Shown piece after piece: positions 24,997 to 33,130 of a stretch of 64,000 nt of DNA. Every line of letters starts with the position of its first letter. The first letter of the stretch is position 1. This DNA comes from Bacteroidales bacterium (GTDB lineage: Bacteria; Bacteroidota; Bacteroidia; Bacteroidales; UBA932): NCBI GenBank assembly GCA_015060395.1, contig SUYP01000008.1, positions 1-64,000 on the forward strand. The letters run 5' to 3'. Made by a program: the position numbers and the translations under genes. The notes under the pieces were generated by a model. It was not told where the DNA came from and did no database searches. It saw nothing but the letters and a program-made list of their open reading frames with translations.

Positions 24997-26656
24997 GAGA
25001 CTTCGCATTAGCGATGGCAGCATCAGTGAGCTCAGAACCGCTCAACATACGCGCCACTTCCATAACTCTCTGTTCATCAGAGAGTTTTTTTATTGTTGAG
25101 ACTGCCTTTGATGATTCAGGATCAATACTTTTGGAAACCATATAATGAGCGGAACCTTTAGCAGCTACCTGAGGGAGATGGGTGATCGCAAACACCTGCA
25201 TAAACTCTCCCATCGCACATATAACAGAACCCATCTTGTCCGCTACGCTGCCGGAGACACCGGTATCTATCTCATCGAAGATCATTGTCGGCATATTCGC
25301 ATATCTCGCCATCATAGACTTGAGCGCGAGCATAATCCTGGACATTTCACCGCCTGAGGCACACTTGGCCACATCGACAGCATTCTTTCCAGTGGACGAG
25401 AATCGGAATTCGATGCTGTCACAACCGGTCGCAGATACCGGAACATCATTAAGAATGACTTCAAACACTGCGTACGGAAGCTCCATTTCGCGGATTGATT
25501 CCGCAATAGATGATGCGAAAGGCAGGGCCGCCGAAGCGCGTTTTTCGTGCAGACGGGATGCGATATCGTTCAACTGCACCTGAGTTTCTGCAATCTGAGC
25601 CTTAAGTTCCATTCTCTTCTCCTCCAGCAAGGTAGAATCCACCAATGTGTCGGAAAGACGGTCTCTGAAAGCGATGAGTTCTGCAAGATCAGCGCAGGAA
25701 TGTTTCTGCAGAAGGCCATAAATCAAGGACATACGGTTCTCCACTTCCTCAAGTCTGGTCTCTGATAAAGCCGTACCGGAATTAACGGTCACAACCTCAT
25801 CAAGAATATCCTCGAGTTCACGGCGGCAGGTCTCTACCCTTTCAGCCAGTTCTGAAGCGGCAGGGACATATCTTCCGACCTTGACAAGCTGTTTTCCAGC
25901 CTCTTTCAGCGAGGACGTTACAGAAGGCAGATCACCGCCTGAAGATGCCGAGGTAAAGAGTTCTTCCACAGCAGCAAGGCCCGCCTTGATCTCTTCCGCA
26001 TTAGCAAGCTGCTTCTGTTCTTCTTCCAGTTCTTCCAGCTCACCCTCACGAAGGGACGCAGCCTCAAGCTGCTTCAGCTGAGCCTCGTTATAATCCCTTT
26101 CTCCTGCAAGTCTGGCCAGCTTTTCGTCAATTCCCTTGAGCTCATTTCTAAGTTCCGAAAGCATCTTCCAGAGGCGGGCGCATTCCTGCCTGAGGCCGGT
26201 CACACCGGCATAATGGTCGAGAATATCAAGCTGGAAAGCCTTGTCATTCAGAAGAAGGGTCTGATGCTGCGAATGAATGTCAACCAGCCGCGAAGCTATG
26301 TCCTGAAGCACTGTGACAGGTACAGGACAGTCATTGACAAAAGCCCTTGAACGACCGGATCTGTTCACTACCCTCCTTATGGTAAGATGACCATCCTCCC
26401 ATTCCGCTTCATTTTCTTCAAGAACATCCCTGATGGACATATCAGAGGTCTCGAATTCCGCCTCGACAACGCAATTGTCAGCACCTTCCGATACCATCGA
26501 AGAATCCGCCTTGGATCCCATAACAAGGCCCAGGGCCCCCAGGAGGATTGATTTACCGGCTCCAGTCTGACCCGTAATAATGATCAGACCCTCCGGAAAA
26601 TCGATTTCCAGAGAGTCTATCAATACGTAGTTCCTTACCTGAAGCGCGGTCAGCAT
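24956..26656 (-). CDS. recN: DNA repair protein RecN
   Basis: A 566-aa SMC-like ATPase acting in double-strand break repair. The Walker A motif IITGQTGAGKSILLGAL lies near residue 30, a long coiled coil fills about 150-370, and the ABC signature GGEMSRIMLALK and Walker B TMIFDEIDTGVSG follow. It begins 3 bases after rpoZ. Its 3' end overlaps the convergent LysM gene by 41 bases. The coaBC and DUF4835 genes that usually stand between rpoZ and recN in this phylum are absent here. Confidence 0.95.
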   Translation of the reverse strand: MLTALQVRNYVLIDSLEIDFPEGLIIITGQTGAGKSILLGALGLVMGSKADSSMVSEGADNCVVEAEFETSDMSIRDVLEENEAEWEDGHLTIRRVVNRSGRSRAFVNDCPVPVTVLQDIASRLVDIHSQHQTLLLNDKAFQLDILDHYAGVTGLRQECARLWKMLSELRNELKGIDEKLARLAGERDYNEAQLKQLEAASLREGELEELEEEQKQLANAEEIKAGLAAVEELFTSASSGGDLPSVTSSLKEAGKQLVKVGRYVPAASELAERVETCRRELEDILDEVVTVNSGTALSETRLEEVENRMSLIYGLLQKHSCADLAELIAFRDRLSDTLVDSTLLEEKRMELKAQIAETQVQLNDIASRLHEKRASAALPFASSIAESIREMELPYAVFEVILNDVPVSATGCDSIEFRFSSTGKNAVDVAKCASGGEMSRIMLALKSMMARYANMPTMIFDEIDTGVSGSVADKMGSVICAMGEFMQVFAITHLPQVAAKGSAHYMVSKSIDPESSKAVSTIKKLSDEQRVMEVARMLSGSELTDAAIANAKSLILSSSQTSLRRK

Positions 26657-26659
26657 AGA

Positions 26660-26980
26660 CTATTCCTCGTCCTGTCTTGCCATTCTATATGAAACTTCGC
26701 CTTCCTGGAACTCTTCTATCGCCACAAGACTTGGCTTAGGCTGTCTTTCATAATATTTTGAGATTTCAATCTGCTCGCGGTTCTCAAAGATCTCCTCGAT
26801 AGCGTTGCTGTCGTTCTTGAAATCCTCAAGCTTTCTTGTAAGTTCCTTCTTTTCCGCAATCGCTATCTGATTTGCCCTCTTTGAAAGGATCACTACTGTC
26901 TCATAGATGTTTCCTGTAGGAGCTGCAAGATCGCAAAGATCTCTTGTAAGCGTGTTTGTAGGTGTTTTTCTGTTTGCCAT
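26660..26980 (-). CDS. rpoZ: DNA-directed RNA polymerase omega subunit (Rpb6-like, Bacteroidota type)
   Basis: A 106-aa protein with the Bacteroidota form of omega: NTLTRDLCDLAAPTGNIYETVVILSKRANQIA, which is the conserved helix that clamps the beta' subunit. It stabilises RNA polymerase. It lies between bamD (56 bases upstream) and recN (3 bases downstream), a neighbourhood known from Bacteroidota. Confidence 0.88.
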   Translation of the reverse strand: MANRKTPTNTLTRDLCDLAAPTGNIYETVVILSKRANQIAIAEKKELTRKLEDFKNDSNAIEEIFENREQIEISKYYERQPKPSLVAIEEFQEGEVSYRMARQDEE

Positions 26981-27036
26981 CTTATATTTACTTTTCGTTT
27001 TCTACTTAATTATACTCCCTTCTCAGGGACAGGGTT

Positions 27037-27924
27037 TCAATTATTTTTCGCCTTTTTCTCTTCTTTTATGACTTTTCTTCTTTCTTTGGCGAAATCCTTC
27101 TCCGTCATCTCCTCATTCTCGACCGCGATATCCTTTCCGAGAGCCTTCTGCACCTTGCGGTAAACATTGTCAAGTTCCTTGCGGTAATGTGACTCCGGTA
27201 TTTCTCCGATGAAATTGAGATAATCATCCACGAATGTCAGATATCTTTCCTTCTGCTTTTCAGGAATACTCATATCCGCATACTTGAATGAAGACATAGC
27301 GATATAATACAATATATCCTCCCTGTATATATTCTCGGAATCATCCTTCAGGACATTCCTGAAAGCCACGCGGGAGGCCTTGTAATCCTCCATCTTGTAA
27401 TACAGCTTCGCAGCCTCGTATGCCTTCTTGTCCAGACGCTCGTTGAGCTCGGTCAGCATATCGCGGCAGGCTGCCATATGCGGAGTCTGAGGGAATTCTA
27501 TCATATATTCCGAAATCTCCGTAATCGCCTTATAGGTAGGGGTCTGGTCAAGCTCATATCTGAGTGTGGAGCGATACAGACAGTCCAGTCTGAGGTAACG
27601 CGCCTCCGAAGCGAAAGGGCTGCGCGGATAGCTCTCCAGGAAATTCGCGAAATTCGTTTCAGCTGTATAATAGTCCTTGAACTTGTAGTTGCTCAGTCCC
27701 CAGTAGAATCTGACAGTGTCATCACGCTCGGTTCCGTTGGTCAGGACAGAAAGAGACTCGAAGAGCGATCCTGCCTTGGAATACTTTCCTTCATTATAAT
27801 AATCGAAGGCTGCCTCATATTTAAGGTCGGCATCATTACTGTTCAAGAGCATCTCATACTGAGACTTGCAAGAAGAAATAGCCACTACAGCAATAGCAGC
27901 GATGATAAGAGTTCTCAACTTCAT
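27037..27924 (-). CDS. bamD: Outer membrane assembly lipoprotein BamD
   Basis: A 295-aa lipoprotein with lipobox ending at Cys19 (AISSC) and TPR-like helical repeats (YEAAFDYYNEGKYSKAGSLF, WGLSNYKFKDYYTAETNFANF, PRSPFASEARYLRLDCLY). BamD works with BamA in inserting outer-membrane barrels. The C-terminus is lysine- and glutamate-rich. It follows trxB after 14 bases and precedes rpoZ. Confidence 0.92.
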   Translation of the reverse strand: MKLRTLIIAAIAVVAISSCKSQYEMLLNSNDADLKYEAAFDYYNEGKYSKAGSLFESLSVLTNGTERDDTVRFYWGLSNYKFKDYYTAETNFANFLESYPRSPFASEARYLRLDCLYRSTLRYELDQTPTYKAITEISEYMIEFPQTPHMAACRDMLTELNERLDKKAYEAAKLYYKMEDYKASRVAFRNVLKDDSENIYREDILYYIAMSSFKYADMSIPEKQKERYLTFVDDYLNFIGEIPESHYRKELDNVYRKVQKALGKDIAVENEEMTEKDFAKERRKVIKEEKKAKNN

Positions 27925-27938
27925 CTTATACTCAACAA

Positions 27939-28862
27939 TTAAAGCATTTTAAGGAATTTCTCTGCATCAAGTGCGGCACGGCAACCGGAAGCTGCCGCAG
28001 TAATCGCCTGTCTGTAAAGCGGATCCTGCACATCTCCGGCAGCAAAGACACCTGGCACATTGGTCTTTGAAGTCTTGCCGTCGGTCACGATATAGCCCTC
28101 TTTGTCAACTTCGATCCATTCCTTGAAGAGATCGGAATTCGGATGATGGCCGATAGCAAGGAAAAATCCGTCAACCGCTATATCAAAAACCTCGCCATCC
28201 TTGCGTACAAGCCTTGCTCCGGTCACACCATATTCATCTCCAAGCACCTCCTGGGTATTGCAGTTCCAGAGAACTTCAATGTTCTCTGTATTTCTCACAC
28301 GCTCCTGCATAGCTTCCGAAGCCCTGAGTACATCCCTGCGGACGATCATATAGACCTTCTTGCAGATGCCAGCCAGATAGGTAGCTTCCTCGCAGGCAGT
28401 GTCACCTCCACCCACTACGGCAACAGTCTTCTTTCTATAGAAAAAGCCGTCACAAGTAGCGCAGGCAGACACACCAAGGCCTCTGTACTTGATTTCCGAA
28501 GGAAGTCCGAGATACTTTGCCGTTGCACCTGTGGCAATGATAAGAGTCTCAGCCTCTATCTCCTTGCCGCCATCTACCACGATCTTGAAAGGTCTTTCAG
28601 ATAGATCGGCTGAAGTGATCGCACCGGTACGGACATCCGCACCAAGACGTACCGCCTGAGCCCTCATTGTATCCACAAGCTGCTGTCCCGAGATTCCGTT
28701 CTCGAAACCGGGATAATTCTCTATGTCTGTAGTTGTCGTCAGCTGTCCGCCTGGCTGTATTCCCTCATATACGACTGGAGCGATGTCAGCTCTTGAAGCA
28801 TAAATAGCGGCAGTGTAGCCGGCTGGGCCACCTCCGACGATAAGGCATTTTATTCTTTCCAT
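27939..28862 (-). CDS. trxB: Thioredoxin reductase
   Basis: A 307-aa flavoprotein that reduces thioredoxin with NADPH. The FAD motif GGGPAGYTAAIYASRA, the redox-active CATC (Cys134, Cys137), the NADPH motif VVGGGDTACEEA and the C-terminal GVFAAGDVQDPLYRQAITAAASG are all present. It leads the trxB-bamD-rpoZ-recN run. Confidence 0.96.
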   Translation of the reverse strand: MERIKCLIVGGGPAGYTAAIYASRADIAPVVYEGIQPGGQLTTTTDIENYPGFENGISGQQLVDTMRAQAVRLGADVRTGAITSADLSERPFKIVVDGGKEIEAETLIIATGATAKYLGLPSEIKYRGLGVSACATCDGFFYRKKTVAVVGGGDTACEEATYLAGICKKVYMIVRRDVLRASEAMQERVRNTENIEVLWNCNTQEVLGDEYGVTGARLVRKDGEVFDIAVDGFFLAIGHHPNSDLFKEWIEVDKEGYIVTDGKTSKTNVPGVFAAGDVQDPLYRQAITAAASGCRAALDAEKFLKML

Positions 28863-28887
28863 TGTAAGTTTATTGATATGTAACTTG

Positions 28888-28895
28888 CAAATATA
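28888..28895 (-). promoter_or_regulatory. Possible -7 box for trxB
   Basis: TATATTTG on the minus strand, 25 bases upstream of the trxB start, in the spacer after the SDR gene. No clear TTTG at -33. Confidence 0.42.
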
Positions 28896-28904
28896 ATGCT
28901 TTTT

Positions 28905-29744
28905 TCAGACTTTCATAAGGTATGGCTTCGCCTTTCTGTAAATCCAGCCCAAAAGACAGTCCGGCAGGATGATGCATATAGGTTTGAAGATATGGTTAAG
29001 CAACCCAGGCATCACACCCCGGCGCCTCCTGAACGTCGCATTCAGGGCCCTGTCCACCGCCTTCTCAGGAGTTATCATCACGGCAAGGCCTCGTGCCAGT
29101 TTCCTCAAGCTGTCCTTCAAAGGTATCAGCGGAGTATCGACTGCTCCGAAATAAGCATTTGTCACGCTCACGCCGGTCTTCTGGCACTCTATGCGCAGCT
29201 CCCTTGAATAATCCTTCACGAATCTCTTGGTTGCACCATACATTCCGATTCCGGGCCAGCTCATACATTCCGCCAGGGAAGAGATGTTCAGAATATATCC
29301 GCAGCCCCTCTCCTTCATCGGCACCACATATTTGCGGCACAGCATCAAGGAAGTATAGCAATGCACCATCATAATGAGTTTCAGCATCCTCTCGCTGGTC
29401 TCCGCTATTCCCTGACAATACATTATGCCGGCATTGTTCACCAGCACCTCGACTTCGCATCCGGCTTCCTCTGTCTGCCGGAAGATCACATCTGCCGCAT
29501 TCTGCGCAGAAAGATCCTGCACGATTGACAATGTCCTCAAGCCATCCTTATATGGGACGGGGATATCTCCTGAGGACGAGACTTCTGCCTTGACCAAAGC
29601 CTCCGTTTCTTCCAGTCCTGCCGCATTGATGTCCACCAGAACCAGATTATACCCTTTTGCAGCAAGTCTCCTGGCATAAACACGTCCCATACCTGAAGCC
29701 GCTCCGGTTACGAGAGCCCAGGCCCTGTATTCTCTGAAATCCAT
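28905..29744 (-). CDS. Short-chain dehydrogenase/reductase
   Basis: A 279-aa SDR enzyme. The cofactor motif VTGAASGMGRVYA (TGxxxGxG), the NNAG motif, the catalytic serine in LNISSLAE and YGATK (YxxxK) are intact. An Asp after the second strand (LVLVDIN) suggests NAD rather than NADP. The C-terminus carries a hydrophobic, basic segment (PGLLNHIFKPICIILPDCLLGWIYRK) that may hold it at the membrane. The substrate is unknown. It stands about 40 bases before trxB in the same direction. Confidence 0.88.
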   Translation of the reverse strand: MDFREYRAWALVTGAASGMGRVYARRLAAKGYNLVLVDINAAGLEETEALVKAEVSSSGDIPVPYKDGLRTLSIVQDLSAQNAADVIFRQTEEAGCEVEVLVNNAGIMYCQGIAETSERMLKLIMMVHCYTSLMLCRKYVVPMKERGCGYILNISSLAECMSWPGIGMYGATKRFVKDYSRELRIECQKTGVSVTNAYFGAVDTPLIPLKDSLRKLARGLAVMITPEKAVDRALNATFRRRRGVMPGLLNHIFKPICIILPDCLLGWIYRKAKPYLMKV

Positions 29745-29854
29745 ATTCTGTACAATTCCTTTCTAAAACGGGCGCAAAATTACCATTTTTTAACGTAATG
29801 CAAGAATTAAATCAAGGTTTTTCGCTTTCATAAATTGGAATATTTCAAATTTAT

Positions 29855-29885
29855 TTTGTGTTTATCCCTAAATTACATATATTTG
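29855..29885 (+). promoter_or_regulatory. Promoter of the Fur-family regulator gene
   Basis: TTTG (29855-29858), 19 bases, TATATTTG (29878-29885): an exact match to the Bacteroidota consensus. The leader before the ATG at 29904 would be only about 12 bases. Confidence 0.8.
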
Positions 29886-29903
29886 CGACCATATAGACAT
29901 TTT

Positions 29904-30353
29904 ATGAATACACACAAATGCCCAAACATCGAGGAATTCAAGACAATCCTCAGGAAACATTCGCTTAAGGCGACGCCACAAAGAATCGCCGTACACGAAG
30001 CAATGATGTCACTCGGACACGCCTGTGCCGATATGGTGACCGAATCCATCAAGGAGAAAGGATCGGCGAAGGTGACACTGGCCTCGGTATATAACATACT
30101 GACCCAGATGGCTATGCTTGGAGTATATAATTACAGGCTCAGCGCCAACAACAAGATGTACTTCGATGTAAACACCTTCAAGCACATCCACTTCTACGAC
30201 AAGGACAACCACACATTCAGGGATGTGATAGACGACGAGCTTGTACAGCTCATAGAATCGCACCTGAGCAGAAAACGCGTCAGAGGCTACAGGATAGAGA
30301 GTTTCGACATCCAGCTGATCGGACGTCCGTCAAGAAAGAAGTACAGTGTCTGA
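29904..30353 (+). CDS. Fur-family transcriptional regulator without the CxxC zinc site
   Basis: A 149-aa regulator. The start at 29904 is chosen because a promoter ends at 29885; an upstream in-frame ATG would overlap it. The winged helix is clear (LRKHSLKATPQRIAVHEAM, then VTLASVYNILTQM). In the dimerisation domain, where Fur and PerR have an HHHHxxCxxC stretch, this protein reads FKHIHFYDKDNHTFRDV: histidines remain but the structural cysteine pair is missing, as in the Irr-like branch. It might sense metal, peroxide or haem; which is unknown. It is convergent with cstA across a 13-bp stem. Confidence 0.88.
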   Translation: MNTHKCPNIEEFKTILRKHSLKATPQRIAVHEAMMSLGHACADMVTESIKEKGSAKVTLASVYNILTQMAMLGVYNYRLSANNKMYFDVNTFKHIHFYDKDNHTFRDVIDDELVQLIESHLSRKRVRGYRIESFDIQLIGRPSRKKYSV

Positions 30354-30367
30354 GCACTGTACTTCTT
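30336..30367. terminator. Bidirectional terminator between the Fur-family gene and cstA
   Basis: A perfect 13-bp stem (30336-30348 with 30355-30367) with a 6-base loop containing the Fur gene's TGA stop. Flanking A- and T-rich tracts let it work in both directions. The cstA stop begins 3 bases beyond. Confidence 0.82.
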
Positions 30368-30369
30368 CT

Positions 30370-31833
30370 TTATCTCGATGCCTTACGCGCCTTTATCATA
30401 CAGAAAATCAGCAGGGCCAGACCGGATGCAGCTCCAGCGACATATCCTATGACCGGAGCCAGATGAAGTCCTCCGGCCTTATATGGAGCCATAATGAAGT
30501 AGCTGACGCAGACGAAGGTGAGGAATGAGGCAGGCAGGGAGCACATCCAATGAGGCTTTCCCTTTGATATCAGATATGCAGCAGAAGTCCACAGCACCAA
30601 TGTAGCAAGCAGCTGGTTGCCGATGCCGACATAATTCCAGACCGTCGAGAAGTCCATCTTGCAGCAGAAGAAAGCCAGGGCAAATATCGGGATGCTGATC
30701 AGAAGACGCTTCGATATCGGCTTCTGGTCACTCTTGAACAGATCAGCCAGTGTAAGTCGAAGACTACGGAATGCAGTATCACCTGAGGTGATCGGACATA
30801 TAACGACGCCGATCACAGCAATTACCGCTCCCACCTTGCCCAGCCAGCTCTTGCATATCATATCCACTGCTATGGCCGGAGTTATCTTGGTAAGGACACC
30901 ATCAATCATAACACCTTCTGTCATAGCATCATTCAGCCCCTGAGGTCCACCGAAGAACGCCATTGCCGCAGTAGCCCAGACCATAGCCACTATTCCTTCG
31001 GCTATCATAGATCCGTAGAATACCGGACGCGCATACTTCTCGTTCTTCAGACATCTTGCCATCAGAGGAGACTGGGTGGAATGGAATCCGGATATGGCTC
31101 CACAGGACACCACGATAAAAAGCATAGGGACAAGAATATTGTCGGCAGGATCGAAATGCCAGTTCTTCAAAGTCTGCGGAGTCAGTTCCACCATCTCGTG
31201 CGCCCCGCTTATATCTCCGGCAATCAGCATAATTCCCACTCCCAGAGCCATAAAAAGCAAGGCGGCTCCCATATAAGGATATATGGTACCAATGATCTTG
31301 TCGATCGGCAGAAGGGTGGCAAGAAGATAATAAGCGAATATCACATACAGCCATATCTCCTTGCTCACTCCGGTCAGGGAAGCTATAAGGTCAGACGGTC
31401 CTGTGACAAACGACACACCCACCGCCAGCAGAAGAAAAGCTACAATGAAGTTCATAACCTTCTTCATCGTATTGCCGAGATATCTTCCTGTAATGTCCGG
31501 CATATTCGCACCGCCGTTGCGCAAAGACATCATTCCGGCAAAGAAATCGTGGACCGCACCCATAAGGATACATCCGACAACGATCCAGATATATGCGGCC
31601 GGGCCGTATGCAGCTCCCATTATGGCTCCGAAGATAGGGCCGAGACCTGCAATGTTGAGGAACTGTATCACAAACACCTTCCAGGTCGGCATCGGCATAA
31701 AATCGATACCGTCCTGACGTTCGTACGCCGGCGTCTTTCTTTCAGGATCCGCACCGACAAAACGTTCCACCATCTTTCCATACACGAAATATCCGGCACA
31801 AAGGAGCAGGATGGACACAAGAAAAGTTACCAT
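30370..31833 (-). CDS. cstA: Carbon starvation protein A family transporter
   Basis: A 487-aa membrane protein with about 13 hydrophobic segments. Family marks are the N-terminal GYFVYGKMVERFVGAD, NIAGLGPIFGAIMGAAYGP and GAISGFHSTQSPLMARC. It is much shorter than the E. coli protein (701 aa) but this compact form is common in anaerobes. Known members import pyruvate or peptides. Expression during nutrient stress is known for relatives only. Confidence 0.93.
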   Translation of the reverse strand: MVTFLVSILLLCAGYFVYGKMVERFVGADPERKTPAYERQDGIDFMPMPTWKVFVIQFLNIAGLGPIFGAIMGAAYGPAAYIWIVVGCILMGAVHDFFAGMMSLRNGGANMPDITGRYLGNTMKKVMNFIVAFLLLAVGVSFVTGPSDLIASLTGVSKEIWLYVIFAYYLLATLLPIDKIIGTIYPYMGAALLFMALGVGIMLIAGDISGAHEMVELTPQTLKNWHFDPADNILVPMLFIVVSCGAISGFHSTQSPLMARCLKNEKYARPVFYGSMIAEGIVAMVWATAAMAFFGGPQGLNDAMTEGVMIDGVLTKITPAIAVDMICKSWLGKVGAVIAVIGVVICPITSGDTAFRSLRLTLADLFKSDQKPISKRLLISIPIFALAFFCCKMDFSTVWNYVGIGNQLLATLVLWTSAAYLISKGKPHWMCSLPASFLTFVCVSYFIMAPYKAGGLHLAPVIGYVAGAASGLALLIFCMIKARKASR

Positions 31834-31861
31834 TTCCAGAAGATTTAGTGTTATTCTGCCA

Positions 31862-31892
31862 CAAAATTATCAACTTTCACCCGCAAATGCAA
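31862..31892 (-). promoter_or_regulatory. Possible promoter of cstA
   Basis: TAATTTTG (31869-31862 on the minus strand) with TTG 20 bases upstream. Distance to the start codon is about 28 bases. Confidence 0.5.
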
Positions 31893-31948
31893 CGAAAACC
31901 CTCATTCCTGCATCTTATAGTGTGCAAGTAAAGTAAAACAAGATTTAA

Positions 31949-32716
31949 ATGAAGAGAATAACGAAAGCATTAATCGCAATCGCTGCCGGACTGACCGTCC
32001 TCGCAGCCGCATCCTGCTCGAAGGATGACACTATCCGCTACAACAACGCAACTATGGGAAATGTAGTGAACGGCAAGTTCACAAGCGACCAAGGCAACAT
32101 ATTCAATGTAGCAGAACAGAACTGTGCAGGCAAGCTCGACACAATGAAAAGAGCGTTCATCATCTGTGACGTCCTCAGCCAGTCAGAAGGCTCGGCTACC
32201 GAATACGACATCAGGCTCAACTATCTGGCTCCTGTAATGACAAAGAACGCAATCCTCGCGTCGGAAATCACAGAAGAGAACAAACCAGCAAACGACCCGA
32301 TCCTTCTGCAGAGCTATTGGGTGTCAGGAGGATACATCAATATTTATCTCGCTGTGCCTGTCGTATCTGACAGCAAGATCAAACATACCATCGACTTCCT
32401 TTATGATGACACAGCACAGGCTGACGGCACCTACACATTCCAGCTCCGTCACAACTGCAACGGCGAGGTGTTCAACGAGAGCAACGAAAGCAAGATCACA
32501 TTCGCATACGCATACGCCAGCGTTCCTGTCACATCCATCATCAAGGAGGACAATGCAAGGATCACCCTCAAATGGCTGAATTACAAGGTTGCAGGAAATG
32601 CAGTCGTATTGTCGGAAACCATCGAGTTAAAGGGCGAAATGCTCTATTCATCGGACACTTACCAGCAGGTTCCGGCTGAGGCTCTGGTGAGCCGCTCGGC
32701 ACTCGCATTGGAATAA
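31949..32716 (+). CDS. NigD-like lipoprotein
   Basis: A 255-aa surface or periplasmic lipoprotein with lipobox ending at Cys23 (LAAASC). After a short linker an OB-like segment (TMGNVVNGKFTSDQGNIFNV ... KRAFIICDVLS) and a C-terminal beta-sandwich follow, the arrangement of the NigD-like family of Bacteroidota. The role of the family is unclear; NigD was first linked to nigrescin bacteriocin loci. It is transcribed alone and ends in a clear terminator. Confidence 0.72.
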   Translation: MKRITKALIAIAAGLTVLAAASCSKDDTIRYNNATMGNVVNGKFTSDQGNIFNVAEQNCAGKLDTMKRAFIICDVLSQSEGSATEYDIRLNYLAPVMTKNAILASEITEENKPANDPILLQSYWVSGGYINIYLAVPVVSDSKIKHTIDFLYDDTAQADGTYTFQLRHNCNGEVFNESNESKITFAYAYASVPVTSIIKEDNARITLKWLNYKVAGNAVVLSETIELKGEMLYSSDTYQQVPAEALVSRSALALE

Positions 32717-32737
32717 ACTGCAAGTTCATATTCAAGA

Positions 32738-32776
32738 CACCGGCGACAGATTTTCATCTGCCGCCGGTGCTTTTTA
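32738..32776 (+). terminator. Terminator after the NigD-like gene
   Basis: Stem of 8 plus 4 bp with one mismatch (32738-32750 with 32757-32769), loop TTTTCA, followed by CTTTTTATT. Confidence 0.88.
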
Positions 32777-32786
32777 TTGTCCGATT

Positions 32787-32915
32787 CTAGAAATTCTGGA
32801 AAGTAGTCCAGCTTGTATTCTTCTCAGCTGCCGTTTCCACTTCATCCGGCAGGTTGACAAAGAAATCAAAGCCTGTCCACTTCTCGATCTGATCGACCGA
32901 TACAGCAAATTGAAT
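32787..32915 (-). pseudogene. Remnant of a DNA/RNA non-specific endonuclease gene (C-terminus only)
   Basis: On the minus strand, a 42-codon open stretch between stops at 32916-32918 and 32787-32789 encodes FAVSVDQIEKWTGFDFF then VNLPDEVETAAEKNTSW and TTFQNF. This matches the usual C-terminus of Bacteroidales DNA/RNA non-specific (NUC1-type) endonucleases. There is no start codon and the catalytic His-containing domain is missing; the sequence upstream is AT-rich and unrelated. Recognition rests on memory of the family, so the identity is likely rather than certain. Confidence 0.6.
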
Positions 32916-33067
32916 TTACTTTAAGCATAATTATTTTGGTATTATATTGATTATCAGGTTAGGCGTATAACTTGTAAATATAGTGATTACTTTCGTAAGT
33001 CGTGGGCACGACCTGCCGTATATTCTTCGAAATTCCATAAAAAGGATCAGATTTTTGACTAGAATAT

Positions 33068-33093
33068 AAAAAAGCAGGCACGGATGTGCCTGC
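33068..33093 (-). terminator. Terminator after the carboxyltransferase gene
   Basis: GCAGGCAC (33074-33081) and GTGCCTGC (33086-33093) form an 8-bp perfect stem with a 4-base loop; on the minus strand a TTTTTTAT run follows. It lies 38 bases after the stop codon. Confidence 0.88.
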
Positions 33094-33130
33094 TGTATGC
33101 TTATTTACAAGGGTTTACCAGATGGCAAGA

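Larger units (their letters stand above)
32717..33130. other. Gap between the NigD-like and carboxyltransferase genes
   Basis: This 414-base convergent gap holds the NigD gene terminator, the endonuclease remnant, an AT-rich stretch with a near-perfect dyad (GTCGTG-GG-CACGAC, 32999-33012), and the terminator of the carboxyltransferase. No intact gene is visible. Confidence 0.75.
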
